From Agroathelia rolfsii (lineage: Eukaryota > Basidiomycota > Agaricomycetes > Amylocorticiales > Amylocorticiaceae): a DNA stretch of 64,000 bases. The position numbers and the translations under genes were made by a program. Location: the NCBI GenBank assembly GCA_018343915.1, contig JABRWF010000002.1, positions 5,580,001 to 5,644,000 on the forward strand, in the 5' to 3' direction. Below the pieces are notes generated by a model that ran no database searches, had not been told where the DNA came from, and saw only the letters and a program-made list of their open reading frames with translations. Positions 25,462 to 36,730 of the stretch are shown in pieces (the first letter of the stretch is position 1; the number at the start of each line of letters is the position of its first letter).

Positions 25462-26688
25462 TCACTTCCAACCAATTAGGTAATATCCATAACGAACAAT
25501 ATGACTGTCCTGGTCATCACTACCCGTGTCATCACCAGCATTCCTATCAGCATCCTCGATATCGCAGGTGATCTCCTCCAATGACAACACACAAAGCTGT
25601 TGAGCTCCAGTTGGTTTCATGGTGACAATGGGGAAGGTGCGCAGAATACTCGCAGTTTCGGTTTCAAAACCTGGTCGGTGTGCTATCAGTAGATGGAATA
25701 GACCACCCAAGTCATCGCTGCCGGACGGCTTGCGCAGTAACTTCTGTAGACAGTCGCAGATCCAACGTGCTTGAGGAGCATTGTGGTCGTAAATAAGATC
25801 GGCACCGAAAACGACATCAAAAGGCTCGTTCAGCATGGCAACGGGGCGATCTTCGTGAGGAAACTTGGACCAATCTAGGAACTCCGTGATTATCTGCGGT
25901 CGTTGATCCATGGGTAGGTTACAAGCGATGTTTTTTCGTAGGTTGGTGAGCACCGAAGGGTAATAGTCTGTCGCAACAATTTCTATGTCGGACGAACACA
26001 GACTGGATTGGTGATAAAGGAGTTTCGCCACTGTCAGACCCACGAGGCCCGTGCCTGCACCAAGCTCGAGAATGCGCAAGCACCTTGAAGAGGAATCGCT
26101 AAAGCGGTCTTGAATAAATTTCTCGGGATTTTCGATTATAAGCTCAGACAGTATACAAGCACCTCCCCACGTCTGTGCACCTACGCTGGAGAAATCATGG
26201 TTATCCAGCGGCAGGTCGGTGATTTCCACTTGGACCGCCGTTTGTCCTGAGAAAAAGACAAAATTTCGGGTTGTGAGACCTGCGGCAGATGTCCCACAGC
26301 AGAGGGCAAGCAAGGAAGCTGCCTCGTCTACCAAAAAATCTGGACCTAACGTCGTCATATCATCAGCGCATAGCTCTGTCCATTCCAGATTTCCAATCTG
26401 TGTGATAAGTGCTGTGAGCCAGCGCATAGCATATGCACGCTCGAAAGAATCCGTCCTTAGCGTGTTAAGACGAGCGAAACGTGCGGACTGTGAAGTTGTC
26501 CACTCCAGACAGCCTTCTTGCGGCTGAACAGGAACATCCGGGACTTTGCGTCTGCGCGTGCCGCGTACGAGAGGATTATAGATAATGCGCAGATGTCTAA
26601 TAGAATCCAGTAAGTGACATGGTGCGAAAGTAGCGATCTTGTCAATCGGAGGTAGGAACGACGTTGGCGGCGAGAAGAGCGGCAGCAT
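25462..26688 (-). CDS. Methyltransf_16-type S-adenosylmethionine-dependent protein methyltransferase
   Basis: Members of this seven-beta-strand family (FAM86/METTL21-like) methylate lysines, often on elongation factors or chaperones; the target here is unknown. It is a single exon of 408 residues, ATG 26686-26688 to TGA 25462-25464. The frame is open seven codons further upstream but without an ATG. Motifs: TWGGACILSELIIEN (substrate-entry segment typical of the family), then motif I ILELGAGTGLVGLTVAKLL near residues 207-225, VATDYYPSVLTNLRKNI (acidic residue for the cofactor ribose), then DWSKFP and FDVVFGADLIYDHNAPQ (the family DxxY-like active-site strand). The C-terminus is acidic (DIEDADRNAGDDTGSDDQD) before a short hydrophobic end. 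The N-terminal ~150 residues match the helical leader of FAM86-like proteins only in character. It is the last host gene before the repeat-rich half. Confidence 0.9.
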   Translation of the reverse strand: MLPLFSPPTSFLPPIDKIATFAPCHLLDSIRHLRIIYNPLVRGTRRRKVPDVPVQPQEGCLEWTTSQSARFARLNTLRTDSFERAYAMRWLTALITQIGNLEWTELCADDMTTLGPDFLVDEAASLLALCCGTSAAGLTTRNFVFFSGQTAVQVEITDLPLDNHDFSSVGAQTWGGACILSELIIENPEKFIQDRFSDSSSRCLRILELGAGTGLVGLTVAKLLYHQSSLCSSDIEIVATDYYPSVLTNLRKNIACNLPMDQRPQIITEFLDWSKFPHEDRPVAMLNEPFDVVFGADLIYDHNAPQARWICDCLQKLLRKPSGSDDLGGLFHLLIAHRPGFETETASILRTFPIVTMKPTGAQQLCVLSLEEITCDIEDADRNAGDDTGSDDQDSHIVRYGYYLIGWK

Positions 26689-26939
26689 TTCTTCAAAAGT
26701 CCAAAGCAAAGGACTACAGATAGGTGTCTAACAAAATTTCCTGCTAGGAGAACAATGTGTGCACTTGGTGTTCAAATCCCGCGATTTCAGTTAGGGACTT
26801 GAACTTAGAATAGGCAATCCATGCCTTGGTATGAGTGACGGAGTCACGGTCACGCTATGCGTGGTCACAGTTTATATAGCTACAAGTTTTTGTAATAGCT
26901 ACTTTATTCGCTTGTCTGCGTACCGTGTCCAAGTACAAC
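26689..26939. other. Methyltransferase upstream region at the gene/repeat boundary
   Basis: No gene was recognised. This segment lies between the last GC-richer gene and the first dispersed repeat. Its composition shifts to AT-rich from here rightwards. Confidence 0.5.
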
Positions 26940-27205
26940 GTAAGAAGCGGGTGCAGCCATGGGCGCACGCTCACTTAGGGTAGAAGTTTGTACTACTACT
27001 AACTACTGTTAGGGGCTTGTACTATGTACGGACAAATAAATTGTTATATTTGCATAGAGCATAATGGCCTGTTTATATACATTGAAGTATTTAGGGCAGG
27101 CGTGAAAGTCCGTAGGTGATGAACACACTACCATAATTGGTAGCAGGTTGGCTGAATAATATAGGCACAACCTTTGATGCACACTATGGCTATGCCTTTA
27201 GTGTC
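26940..27205 (+). repeat. Dispersed repeat X, complete copy
   Basis: The first part (AAGCGGGTGCAGCCATGGGC... to TTTGCATAG) recurs at 51379-51489, and the second (GAGCATAATGGCCTG... to CTATGCCTTTAG) at 53661-53815, both in the same orientation and close to identical. Here the two halves are contiguous, so this is the uninterrupted form. It has no coding potential and is probably part of an LTR or other transposon end. Confidence 0.8.
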
Positions 27206-27206
27206 A

Positions 27207-27406
27207 TAAGTTGTAATTTTTGCGGATTTTTTGGTTATTTTCTTGAATTATTTGGACATATATTTCTTTAGTTATTGTAATTTCTTTCTTTTCCTTTTAT
27301 CATTTTTCCATTTTCTTATTAAAATTACCCTTTAGGGCGTGGACTGTGGGTAGTGCAGTAGTCACCTAATTGGCCCTCATGTGTTCCAAGCCGCATATCA
27401 CAGGAG
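27207..27406 (+). repeat. LTR family E, 5' fragment
   Basis: It begins TGTCATAAGTTGTAATTTTT and continues through CCTTTAGGGCGTGGACTGTGG to CACAGGAG. The same order occurs at 44558 and 52074. It is cut at CACAGGAG by an LTR-G insertion; the two other copies continue there with TAATCTTGGGGC. Confidence 0.7.
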
Positions 27407-27571
27407 TGTTATGAGTTGCCCTATGTACTATATTTTTTGCATTTTTCTCTTTGTCATTTTACTATTTTTCTTGTATTTCTACAATTTTTCTTCATTAAGT
27501 TATAAGAGAAATACCTTGCAGGCAATGTCTTGACGCACATGACTAGCTGTGTTAGCCCCACATGACAGGAG

Positions 27572-27882
27572 TCTTGAGAATGGATGGATGGATGGAATGG
27601 AGTGGAACAATCGGACGAAGATATGAGATGCGATTCAAAGATGATATTGAGACTGAGAATTACATGGTGGGATAGTATGAGCTTAAATACATGATTTTGA
27701 GTCAACATGAAAGAGTGAAAGAAAATCGACCGTATTAGGAAAATGAGATAATAGGAATGTGAAGACAAAGGTAAACATTACATGTGATACTACAGAAGAT
27801 AAAATAAGACAAAGACAGAACAGTATGGAAAACCGGTACTCGGGACGATCCTATGACGATGATTGTGTTTGTGTCCTCAACA
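27572..27882 (-). repeat. 3' LTR of copia element A
   Basis: This 311-bp LTR starts TGTTGAGGACACAAACAC on the minus strand. It differs from its partner at 33085-33395 at 19 positions. In 18 of these the present copy has C or G where the partner has T or A. Confidence 0.9.
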
Positions 27883-27889
27883 CTCCCCC

Positions 27890-30800
27890 TCAAACCGATC
27901 GTAATCCTCCTTCGTGCTTGAAGTAGTCGAGCTTGTTCAATGCGAGCGGTTTTGTGAATAGATCTGCTAACATTTCATTTGTATTGATGTATTCCATGGT
28001 GATAACACTATTGTCAACGGCCTCTCGCAAGAAATGAAAACGAATGTCAATGTGCTTTGTGTGGGGGCTGTAGAGACCCGATTTTGCAAGTGCAATTGCG
28101 CTCTGGTTGTCGCAGAGTAATGGGGTCTTGTCTTTGATAGTCTTGCCGGTGAGTTCAGAGATGATACCGCGCAGCCACAATAGCTCGCGGCAAGCATCCG
28201 TAGCGGCAATGTATTCTGCCTCGGTGGATGAGAGTGCGATGATAGACTGTCGACGCAAAGACCAGCTGATGGCTGCGCCGCCGTAAATGAAGATTGACCC
28301 GGAAATGGAATGGCGATCAGATTGACCAGCCCAATCGGCATCCGTGTATTCAACAAGGCCAGTATGGGCATCGGCATTGAATGTGAGGGCAAGGTCTTTT
28401 GTTCCCTTTAGATACTGTATGACGCGCTTGGCTGCTTCCCAGTGGGCAGGTGTTGGCTTTGAGAGAGCTCAAGCAAGTTGGCTTGTGGCAAATGCAATGT
28501 CCGGGTGAGTACCGACAGCGGCGTACATAAGTGAACCAACGAGGGTTGCATATGGGCGATCCTTCATGAGTTTTTGCTTGTCTTCAGTGGGGTCGACTGT
28601 GTTAAGACGTTCGTGTGGATGCATAGGTACCAAGATGGTTCTGCAATCAGTCATATTTACTCGATCGAGGACCTGGTCAACGTAAGCTGCCTGACTCATA
28701 GAGAGTGTTTGGTTCTCGCGGTTGCGTTTGATTTCGTAACCTAAGAGCCATCTTGCTTCGCCAAGATTGACGAGTTCATATACAGCAGCAAGGTCATGCT
28801 TGAGTTTAGTGAGGACTTCAAGTGATGATGCGGCAATTGTGCAGTCATCAACGTGCACAGCTATGTAGATGACTGAGTTTGCATCTCAATAAAAGAATAC
28901 GGCGGGGTCATAAGAGGAGTGAGTAAGGCCAACGTTCTCGAAGAGCTCTCGAAGTTTGCGGTACCACTGGTGCCCGGCTTGTTTCAGACCATATAAGGCC
29001 TTTCGTAGCCGCCAGACGTGGTTGGGATGAGACTCAGACTCAAATCCTGGTGGTTGGCGCATGTAGATTGTCTTGTCGAGCGTGCTGTTTAGGTAGGCAT
29101 TCTTGAAGTCGATTTGGTGCAGTTCAAGGTCTTCAATAGCAGCTGTTGCAAGGATAAAGCAAAGGGATGCGGCACGAGCAGTAGGCGCGGCGGTCTGGTC
29201 AAAGTCAAGACCGGCAATCTGAGTGAATCCTTGAGCGCACAGGCGCGCCTTATGCTTAATGATTGCATTGTTCTTGTCACGTTTTCGGCGCATAACCCAT
29301 TTGCAGCCAATGATGTTGGCATTGGTAGGGCGTTCAACGAGCTCAAAGGTGCCAGTCTCACTGAGGGCAGACAGTTACTTTTCGCATGCTTGAGTCCATT
29401 CGGTGCATTCGGGGCTGTTCATAGCTTCGCAAAAGGTTGGCTCGTCACCGGCCATGGCGGCATAAGCAGCTGGCTCAGGTAATGCATCATTGTTGTCTAG
29501 ATTGTCAGCTACAGCGAGTTTTACTTGTTCGAGCCAGTTCTGAGGGACTTGCTGGGCGCCTTGACCGCCTGTTGAGCCCTTTCCATTTGCAAGGTCTCGA
29601 ATCCATTGCGATGGTTTGGGCGTACGTGTACTACAACGGGGTTGGTGCGTTGGAGTGTCTTCAACTGGCGTGGTTGTACTATTGTTGGCTGGTTTGTTGT
29701 GACTGTCACTAGTGGATTCAGTGTTCTCCCCCTCAACAGGGGCAGTCGCAGCTTCTGAATCGGCCTTTGTGAACCATACATTTCGCTCAACTGAAAACTT
29801 ATGCGATTCCGGCCAGTAAACTCGATAGGCCTTGCTCTCCTTGTCAAAACCTAGCCACTTCGTTAGGGAGGATTGCTCGTCAAGCTTGCCTGCATGCTCG
29901 CGGCGTACCCATGCTGTTTGACCAAATCGGCGTATGCCTGATAGGTTGGGTTTTCGGCCAGTAGCCTTCTTGAAGGGTGTTGATCCAGACGTGTTGACCG
30001 TGGTTGTGCGATTTTGGTAGTGATGCATCAATGAGCATAGCGCGAGCGTGTTCTATCAATGTGCAATTGAGTCGTTCGGCTTTGCCGTTTTGCTGAGGTG
30101 AGTTGTGCGTGGTTAATCGACGGACAGTTCCCTGAGCAGCAAGATGGTCAGAGAATTCCCGGCTTGTGTACTCTCCCCCTTGATCTGACTGGAGTTTGCG
30201 AATGTGTTCAACACCTTGTTGCACCTTTGCCCAGGCCTCGTAAGCTTTATATTTGCTGAAGGTATTGGATTTGGCAGCCATAAATGAAACTCGGACCTCA
30301 TCGGTGAAATCATCAATATGTGAGCAGTAATAGTTGCTGCCGCCCATTGATTGTTTTAGCGCTGGTCCCCAAACGTCGCAGTGAATGCGGTCGCCATATT
30401 TTGATGTTGGCAGACTAGTAGAGTTGGTGGGGAATGGTTCACAAGCATGCTTTGCACGTATGCAGATGTCGCAATCAGGTGTATTGTGGTTGGTGAGTTC
30501 TATGGCGCTAACAACCCCTTTTGTGATTATTTTGCGCAACGCTTTGAATCCGGCATGACCCATACAACGATGGAATTTGAGTAAGGACATTGATGTGCCA
30601 TGAACAGCTTTCATTGCAACGGGGCCATCGATGTTGGTTTGGCTAAGTGGGTACGGACCCTTGTGCTCGCGAACTTGTACCAATGGTTGGTCTTTGTTGT
30701 CAAGAATCAGCGCAACGCGTTTGCCGTTACTTTCACGGAAATGCACTGGATAGTGGTTGCGTACCATTGCGCTTACTGAGATCAGTGCAATAGGCATATA

Positions 30801-33080
30801 CGGCGCATAAAGGACGTTGTGCAGAGTGATTTTGATTGTCTGGTTACCCTGCTGGATTTGGATAGGTACGGTGCCCTTACCGATGGCGCTGAATGTCTTT
30901 CCATCGGCGGCTTTGACTGGGATTGGCGAGATTTCACGGTATGTATCGAATTCTTCACGGCAAGGTTCAAAATGATGCGAGGCACCTGAGTCGATGATGC
31001 GAGTGTACTTGCTGGCTCCAGCAGTAGCAGCGATGAGATCGGTGGTGACAGTGAGTGCGCTCACCTCGTCACTGTTTGCGGGTGTCGTGACAATGGTAAC
31101 ATTTGCGCTAGGTTTGTTGCTGCGGCGATTTTGATTGCGCTGGCGAGGACCCTGACCTTCTGCTCCCCCTCTCTTTGAGTAACACTGAGCTTTTGTATGC
31201 CCAGGTTTCTTGCAGTTGCCGCAGATAATGCTTGACTGCTGCTGAGGTGTGTTGTTCGAGGGTGGGCGTGCGTAAAGGGCAGTGGTAGATGTAATAGCAG
31301 TACGGGCTTGTAAGCTCTCGTTGTCATCTGCCATTGCACGGATTGCGTCAATGAGATCGTCGGCTGTCATCTGTTGCTTTGTGTATCGAGCAATGTTAAG
31401 GAGGGATCTGATGGAGTTTCGGTACGTATTTGGCATGGCACAAAGGATAGCAGCCTTGTACGTCTGGTCATTGATGCGACCTCCTGCATTTGCTAACTGT
31501 TTTGACAGTGCATCGAGCTCGTCAAGTGCGCGACGGGGGTCGCCATTGTCTGCGCAGCGAACGGCATGGATCTTCTCTATAAACTCCACCTGAGCCAACT
31601 CCCCCTTCCCTGAAAACTGCTTCACCAAAAAGGTCCAGATCTCGGCAGCCGTGATGAGATGGTACATGCGTATCTTCAGCGTCTCGGGCAAAGTCTGGTA
31701 CAGTATGGACTGCACTAACGCATTCTTCTCTTGCCAGTCCAGGTACTTCTTTCCATTGTTGGTCTTGGGCTTCTGGGCAGCAACGGCGGCGGGCGTAGTG
31801 GTCGCGGCAGTGCCAATTGTGGCGCTTACAGACTCGGCACCCTCAACTTCATAGGTTAGGGTAGGCTGGTTGCCTGCAGTGCTGATAGAGTCGGACTCGT
31901 CGTATGCAAAAGGTGGGTCAGGGCAGATAGCGGAACCATCTGTTGAAAGATTGAATATTTATAGACTTCATATCTTTCTAATAATTCCAATGAATACTTT
32001 AAATAATCATCTAACATCATGTCATACATGATTATTTATTTCATGATTTTACAACCGTCCATTGTTGAGATATTAACAATTCTTCACATGCATATATTCA
32101 TTTATTTAATATTTTCAATATTCAATTATATCTAATCTTATTTGAAGTCACTTGACTTTATCATTTATAAATATCTTTTTCATAAATATTAAACAATTAC
32201 ATTTAAATATTCATTTCTTAATATTCACCGTGAATATTACTAATTGATTTATCACGCCCTAGACCCTTGCTTATAAATCACTAAAATATTCACTAAGCAA
32301 ATACACAATATTAGTAATGTCTATGAAATATTACTAATACAGGTCTAATAATAGGATATTGAGATAAATAGATATCTTTACTTACTAATACTATACAGAT
32401 TACTTACCAAGCGCACAAACTGCTCACTAAGTATATTACTCAGCAATTAGGAATATTACTAAGCTGACTTATGAGTAGATTTGTAAGCAACTTTCTTACT
32501 AAGCAAGCACAGGAATGGCTTACTAATTATGTAGAAATTAGAATATTTTGTATTATATAAGCACTAGCAAAACCAGCTAGAAATAACAAGTTATTTCATT
32601 CAAAAATAGTGAGTTAAATAGTCTAAGGACTAGCTCATATTACTAACTTCACTAATAGACTTACAAAGTCTACAAAGACATTATCAAAGCCTTACTCTAA
32701 AGGAGTAACAAGTAAGTAGTCTTATGAGATACTGGCTAGATAATCAAGTCTTATCTTAGGTGTAAATAGTCACTAATTACTTTCATACATATAGGTTTTA
32801 AACTGCCTTATACCTATAATAAACAGACCTCAACTTTTCTAACAAGTAAGTTTATAGTCTTTTCTATAGGTGACTAGTAGATTACAAGTAGTCTATATTA
32901 TACCCATTACCACTAACTTTCTACACCATCAAGGTAATTAGTAAGTCCTCTTCCTATGATGTGGGTTTGGATCTTACATGTATATAGGAGCCAATTTACC
33001 CCCTAGTTATCAAGAACTGGGAGGCGGGCATGGTTTCTAGATAGGGACAGGGACATGGTGGTAGAAGCTGAGGGGCTCAT
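27890..33080 (-). pseudogene. gag-pol of copia element A (disrupted)
   Basis: The polyprotein starts at the ATG 33078-33080 (MSPSASTT). It is split by a solo LTR at 31941-32925 and resumes in the same frame, because LTR plus duplication is 990 bp. Seen in order: gag; zinc knuckle CGNCKKPGHTKAQC (near 31190); protease IIDSGASHHFEPC (near 30970); GAG_pre-integrase with H and CDICIRAKHAC; integrase with HCDVWGP and QSDQGGEYTSREF; reverse transcriptase with LYGLKQAGHQWY and HVDD; and RNase H with SSTEAEYIAATDACRE. Lesions: TAG in gag after LPVLDN; a small deletion in the integrase near 30010 that shifts frame; TAA at 29375-29377; TGA near 28886; TGA near 28469. The element cannot make its own polyprotein. 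The coding part is GC-richer than its surroundings. Confidence 0.92.
31941..32925 (-). repeat. Solo LTR of family C inserted in gag of element A
   Basis: This AT-rich 985-bp LTR starts TGTAGAAAG and ends CTTTCAACA on the minus strand. It is flanked by the perfect 5-bp duplication CCATC (31936-31940 and 32926-32930). Removing it with one duplication restores gag frame. It matches 47508-48538 over its whole length. Confidence 0.93.
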
Positions 33081-33084
33081 AACC

Positions 33085-33395
33085 TCTTGAGAATGGATGA
33101 ATGGATGGAATGGAGTGGAACAATCGGACAAAGATATGAGATGCAATTCAAAGATGATATTGAGACTGAGAATTACATAGTGGGATAGTATGAGCTTAAA
33201 TACATGATTTTGAGTCAATATAAAAGAGTGAAAGAAAATTGACCATATTAGGAAAATAAGATAATAGGAATATGAAGACAAAGGTAAACATTACATGTGA
33301 TACTACAGAAGATAAAATAAGACAAAGACAGAATAGTATAGAAAACCGGTACTTGGCATAATCCTATAACAATAATTGTGTTTGTGTCCTCAACA
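33085..33395 (-). repeat. 5' LTR of copia element A
   Basis: This 311-bp LTR is the partner of 27572-27882. Its differences are almost all C-to-T or G-to-A relative to that copy, including loss of most CpG sites (for example CGACCG becomes TGACCA). Confidence 0.9.
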
Positions 33396-33704
33396 AGGAG
33401 CACTTGTGATAAGTGTATTTTAGGAAGGCAAGTCTAGACCCATTTCACCTTTATTAAAAGGTCTAGACTTAGAACCAAGATGTTCCAATTACTGTGCAAT
33501 TACTAAGGAGTACTAGACTCATTATTCTGATTGGCTGCTCATTAGACTTAGTCATAAAGTACTGCCCCTCTATTATTGGAACTTTGGCTTACTCACCCTG
33601 GCTATACACAGACCAACAAGGCTGCACATAGGCCCTTCATTTTATGTATAAATACAAGCATATAGCCCTTACTTGAAACTTAGCTTCAACCTTTTTGCCT
33701 TTAG

Positions 33705-33764
33705 GTAAAGGCACCTTCTTTCTTGTATCCCTTACATAATTAACTAATAATATTTTGTCTTCAG
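33705..33764 (+). promoter_or_regulatory. LTR leader-intron cassette (LTR-G, copy 1)
   Basis: Donor TTTAG|GTAAAG, branch-like TAACTAATAA at 33741-33750, acceptor TTTGTCTTCAG|GC; 60 bp. The TATA box GTATAAATAC lies about 55 bp before the donor. Splicing is inferred from the signals only. Confidence 0.55.
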
Positions 33765-34078
33765 GCTTATTTTGTCCTAGCCTACCCCTTTCCTCTCTCT
33801 TTCCTAGTAAAGTATAAGGCCTCAAGGGCATCCTTATTAGAGTATTCATAAATAGGTATATATAAGGCCCTGTATAAGTTACAAGTCCTCAATACATAAG
33901 AGGTACTGAGCATAATCAAAGCCCTATTTATTTAGGCTATAGCAGAAATAGTCTATGCAGTAGTTGGTAATGCAGAGGGCTAAGCCAAATGCTTGAGTAA
34001 AAAACTATAAAGGCCATCTATTAAACACAAAGTAAAGCACACAGGAAGTCTTAGAACTAGAGTACTGAATTACTAGCC

Positions 34079-34397
34079 TAGTGTCAAGAGCACACCTGAC
34101 TCTTGCTACCAAAACTCAACTAGAGCCTACAAAAACCTCTTTAAGGTACAAGATAGCCTGTAATGGCTGTTTTACTTCTCCTAAGGCCTGGGATGCATAG
34201 GTGTATACTCCTTATGCACAGTTTTAACTCTTACTTACTTCAGAGCTTGCTGATCACCAGGTATTACTCTAAGTCTACAAGACTTTCATATAAGGTCTAC
34301 CATTGAGACACTAAAGACTTTTGTGTATATCAATAGGCATGCAGAGTATCTTAACCATAACAAGCTAAGGGCAAGCCTTCTTTTGCTTTCAGTACTA
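34079..34397 (-). repeat. LTR family D, reversed fragment
   Basis: It begins on the plus strand TGTCAAGAGCACACCTGACTC, the reverse complement of the D-type LTR end (see 49692-50632). It is interrupted at 34398 by a plus-oriented D-type LTR. Confidence 0.65.
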
Positions 34398-35373
34398 TGT
34401 TACAAGACAATTACTGTACTATAAAATTATTTAAGAATTTTCACTATTTTTCTGATTTTTCTCTAATTTTCCTCTATTTTTTGACATATAAATTATGCAT
34501 TACATAAGCAAGTATTCTAATGACTAAGCAGGTCATGTAACCAGTCAACACGTAACTGGCCATCACATGCTTAACTAGTTATATGACACATTATATAAGT
34601 AGAGTCTAGAACATGGGTCTAGACAATGACACCATCATAGACTCACTATAGTGTAATATTGCATCATACTTAGCACTCCTGTGCATAGACCACATACCAT
34701 GTGCATAGACCAGGTAGAATTAGTATATAACCCTGTAGTGCCTCTACCTAAAGACCCCAGATTTGTTCTCTTTGTCTTCAAGTAAGTACAGTAGTGCTTT
34801 ATATTAAATAAGTAGCTAATATAATAAAACTTTGTCTTTAGAGCTCTTTACTCTTAGGCTTGGAAGCCTGTCCTACCTTCTACCTCTCTCTCCCCTATTC
34901 CTAAAACCCTCTCTGCTTTGTGCTAAAAGGTTGCAAGCATGCTTAGTGCTGCTTGTAGTAAGGGTGTGCTTAGTGCTACCCTTGTATGTATGCATAAGAC
35001 AGGTTCAGCCCACTAGGGTAACCATTTGCATTAGCAAGAACACAAACCACATTGTGCTTAGTGCACTTGACCCAACAAAGCTTCACGCCTAGTTAGCCAG
35101 GGTTAAGATACCTCAACCCCTATCTGCATACACAAGATAACTTATGTCTTGACTATAGACCTTGCTTGAAAGTATTTACACTTAGAGTAAAGCTTGGTGA
35201 TAGAAAAGTTCAAGTTTGCATGAGAGTAGAGACAGGGCATAGAGAAGTGTACACCCCTGTATCCTAAGCTCTGGGAAGTGTAAAAGAGACATTACTATCT
35301 ACCCTATACCTTAGAAGGGTTGCTGTGAGCTTTGGTTGAGTTTTAGTGATAAGAGTCTGGTGTACTCTTGACA
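34398..35373 (+). repeat. LTR family D copy
   Basis: It begins TGTTACAAGACAATTACTG and ends GGTGTACTCTTGACA, like the 941-bp copy at 49692-50632. The flanks (TACTA and GAGAG) do not form a duplication, so this may be part of a larger rearranged element. It contains tandem TGTGCATAGACC-type motifs, TATATAACCC (near 34725) and the leader-intron cassette. Confidence 0.75.
34782..34841 (+). promoter_or_regulatory. LTR leader-intron cassette (LTR-D)
   Basis: Donor CTTCAA|GTAAGT, branch-like GTAGCTAATATA, acceptor TTTGTCTTTAG|AG; 60 bp. It lies about 55 bp downstream of TATATAACCC. Confidence 0.5.
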
Positions 35374-36179
35374 GAGAGGATTGTGACACTTACTCACCCT
35401 AGCTGCACATAGACTATCAAGGCTGTGCATGGGCCCTTTTATTTATGTATAAATACAACCCTATAAGTCCTTACCTGAACCTCAGCTTTGACCTTTTTGT
35501 CTTCAGATAAGGGTACCCCCCTATTTATATTTAAACATAGTCACTAATTTATTTTTGCCTTCAGGCTTGATCTCTATCCTAGCCCACCATCCCTCTCTCA
35601 TCTCTCTTTCTTATTAAGCATAAGGCCTTAAGGGCAGCTTAGTAAGCATATATACGTACCCCTAGTATTAGAGGGAATAAGTTTAAGACCTCCAATAAGA
35701 GGTGCGTATAAGTGATAAAATCCTATTTATTTAGGTCAGGGCAGAAACAGTCTCTATAGATATTATGTAGACTATGGAGGGCTAAGCCAAACTGTCTAGT
35801 AAGAAACTACAAACAGTTTATTTGACATAAAGCAAGTATACAGGAAGACACTATGTCTAGAGTACCAAACATAAGCCTTGCAAAGTAGACTGTAAGTAGT
35901 ACCATTACAATAGTGCATAAATGGAAGTATATAGATACCCATTCAGAAACCAACCTAGTAATGTGCATAAAACCCGGCTTTACTGCCCATCTCCATACCT
36001 TACAGGAGATTGTACTTGTTGGTTTAGTTAAGAGCATAAGCCTTGACATACATAGGTGCTGCAACCAAAGATCTAGAAGTTAGAGATGTCTGGAACTTCT
36101 CCATTTAATACCTTGTATAGTATTTTCCAGGATAGATATCTGATGGGGGTCCTATTATAGATTTAGACTGTGTGTTTAA
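35374..36179. repeat. LTR-G-like remnant
   Basis: It contains the LTR-G promoter block (CATAGACTATCAAGGCTGTGC, then TATAAATACAACC) and a cassette whose donor has decayed (CTTCAGATAAGG at about 35502-35513) while the acceptor TTTGCCTTCAG|GC (about 35564-35574) remains. The rest resembles 33800-34078 and 58680-59120. No intact gene is present. Confidence 0.6.
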
Positions 36180-36730
36180 TAGTAAACTCCTACTAACTGT
36201 CTGAAAAACAGGCATCTAGACGCATAGCCTTGGATTTGTCTATGAGCATTCTATTGAATTGCTCTATATGCCCATTTTGTTATGGAGCATGCGGTATACT
36301 TTGGAGAATTTCAATCCCTTTTCTAGTTAACAAGTCTATGAACTCCTTTGACTTATACTCTCCTCCTACATCTGATATCCAGGTTTTAACCTGGGAATTG
36401 AATTTATTTTTAACCATTGCAATAAAATTGTGTGTGGCCTTTAGCACATTAGATTTTTGATGGAGGAATTGAGTCTATCTATGAGAAGAGAAGTTGTCAA
36501 AGTACATGATGATGTACTTATACCAGTGGTATAATTCAACAGAGAAAGACTTTAAGTCCAAATGAATTTTCTCAAAAGGATTCTTTGCGCAAGTTTTTGA
36601 TTTGGAAAAATTCTTGGAGTGCAGCTTACTAAGCGCACATCTCTTGTATGGTTTATTTTCCTTTGGGAAACTGTAGGGCTTCTGGGAAGCCTTTTGTATG
36701 TTTGCATGCATGTAATAGCATGTTTTTGAA
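36180..36730 (-). pseudogene. Copia integrase core remnant
   Basis: Minus-strand translation reads KIHLDLKSFSVELYHWYKYI, then WISDVGGEYKSKEF, then APQQNGHIEQFNR, the D-D-E integrase landmarks of copia pol. It is interrupted by a stop near 36475 and lacks the rest of pol. It belongs to a different copia lineage from elements A and B by its residues. Together with the minus-strand fragments at 43611-43970 and 45296-46330 it could be debris of one element. Confidence 0.75.

Larger units (their letters stand above)
27572..33395 (-). mobile_element. Ty1/copia LTR retrotransposon, element A
   Basis: Two 311-bp LTRs (27572-27882 and 33085-33395) flank an internal region read on the minus strand. 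The 5-bp target duplication is AGGAG (27567-27571 and 33396-33400). The uninterrupted target appears in a paralogous LTR at about 58250-58270 (GACAGGAGCATTTG), which supports the borders. A polypurine tract GAGGGGGAG lies next to the 3' LTR (27883-27895 region), and the 5' LTR is followed by GGTTATGAGC, a candidate primer-binding site. Order of domains: gag, protease, integrase, reverse transcriptase, RNase H, the copia order. A 985-bp solo LTR sits in gag. Confidence 0.93.
27407..34078 (+). repeat. LTR family G copy, interrupted by copia element A
   Basis: It starts TGTTATGAGTTGCCC at 27407, runs to 27571, and resumes at 33401 up to about 34078, where a reversed LTR-D begins. The complete solo copy at 58099-59120 shows the same sequence uninterrupted. 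The right part carries the TATA box (GTATAAATACA near 33647) and the leader-intron cassette. Confidence 0.75.

Noticed and set aside
26750..26810. Box B-like GTTCAAATCCC, possible tRNA gene
   Set aside because: No cloverleaf can be drawn and no box A at the right distance is seen.
29114..29712. Plus-strand open frames across copia element A
   Set aside because: They are antisense to the reverse transcriptase and integrase frame, which has clear motifs on the minus strand.
34393..35378. LTR-D at 34398 as a clean solo LTR
   Set aside because: The flanks TACTA and GAGAG do not match, so the insertion history of this copy is unresolved.
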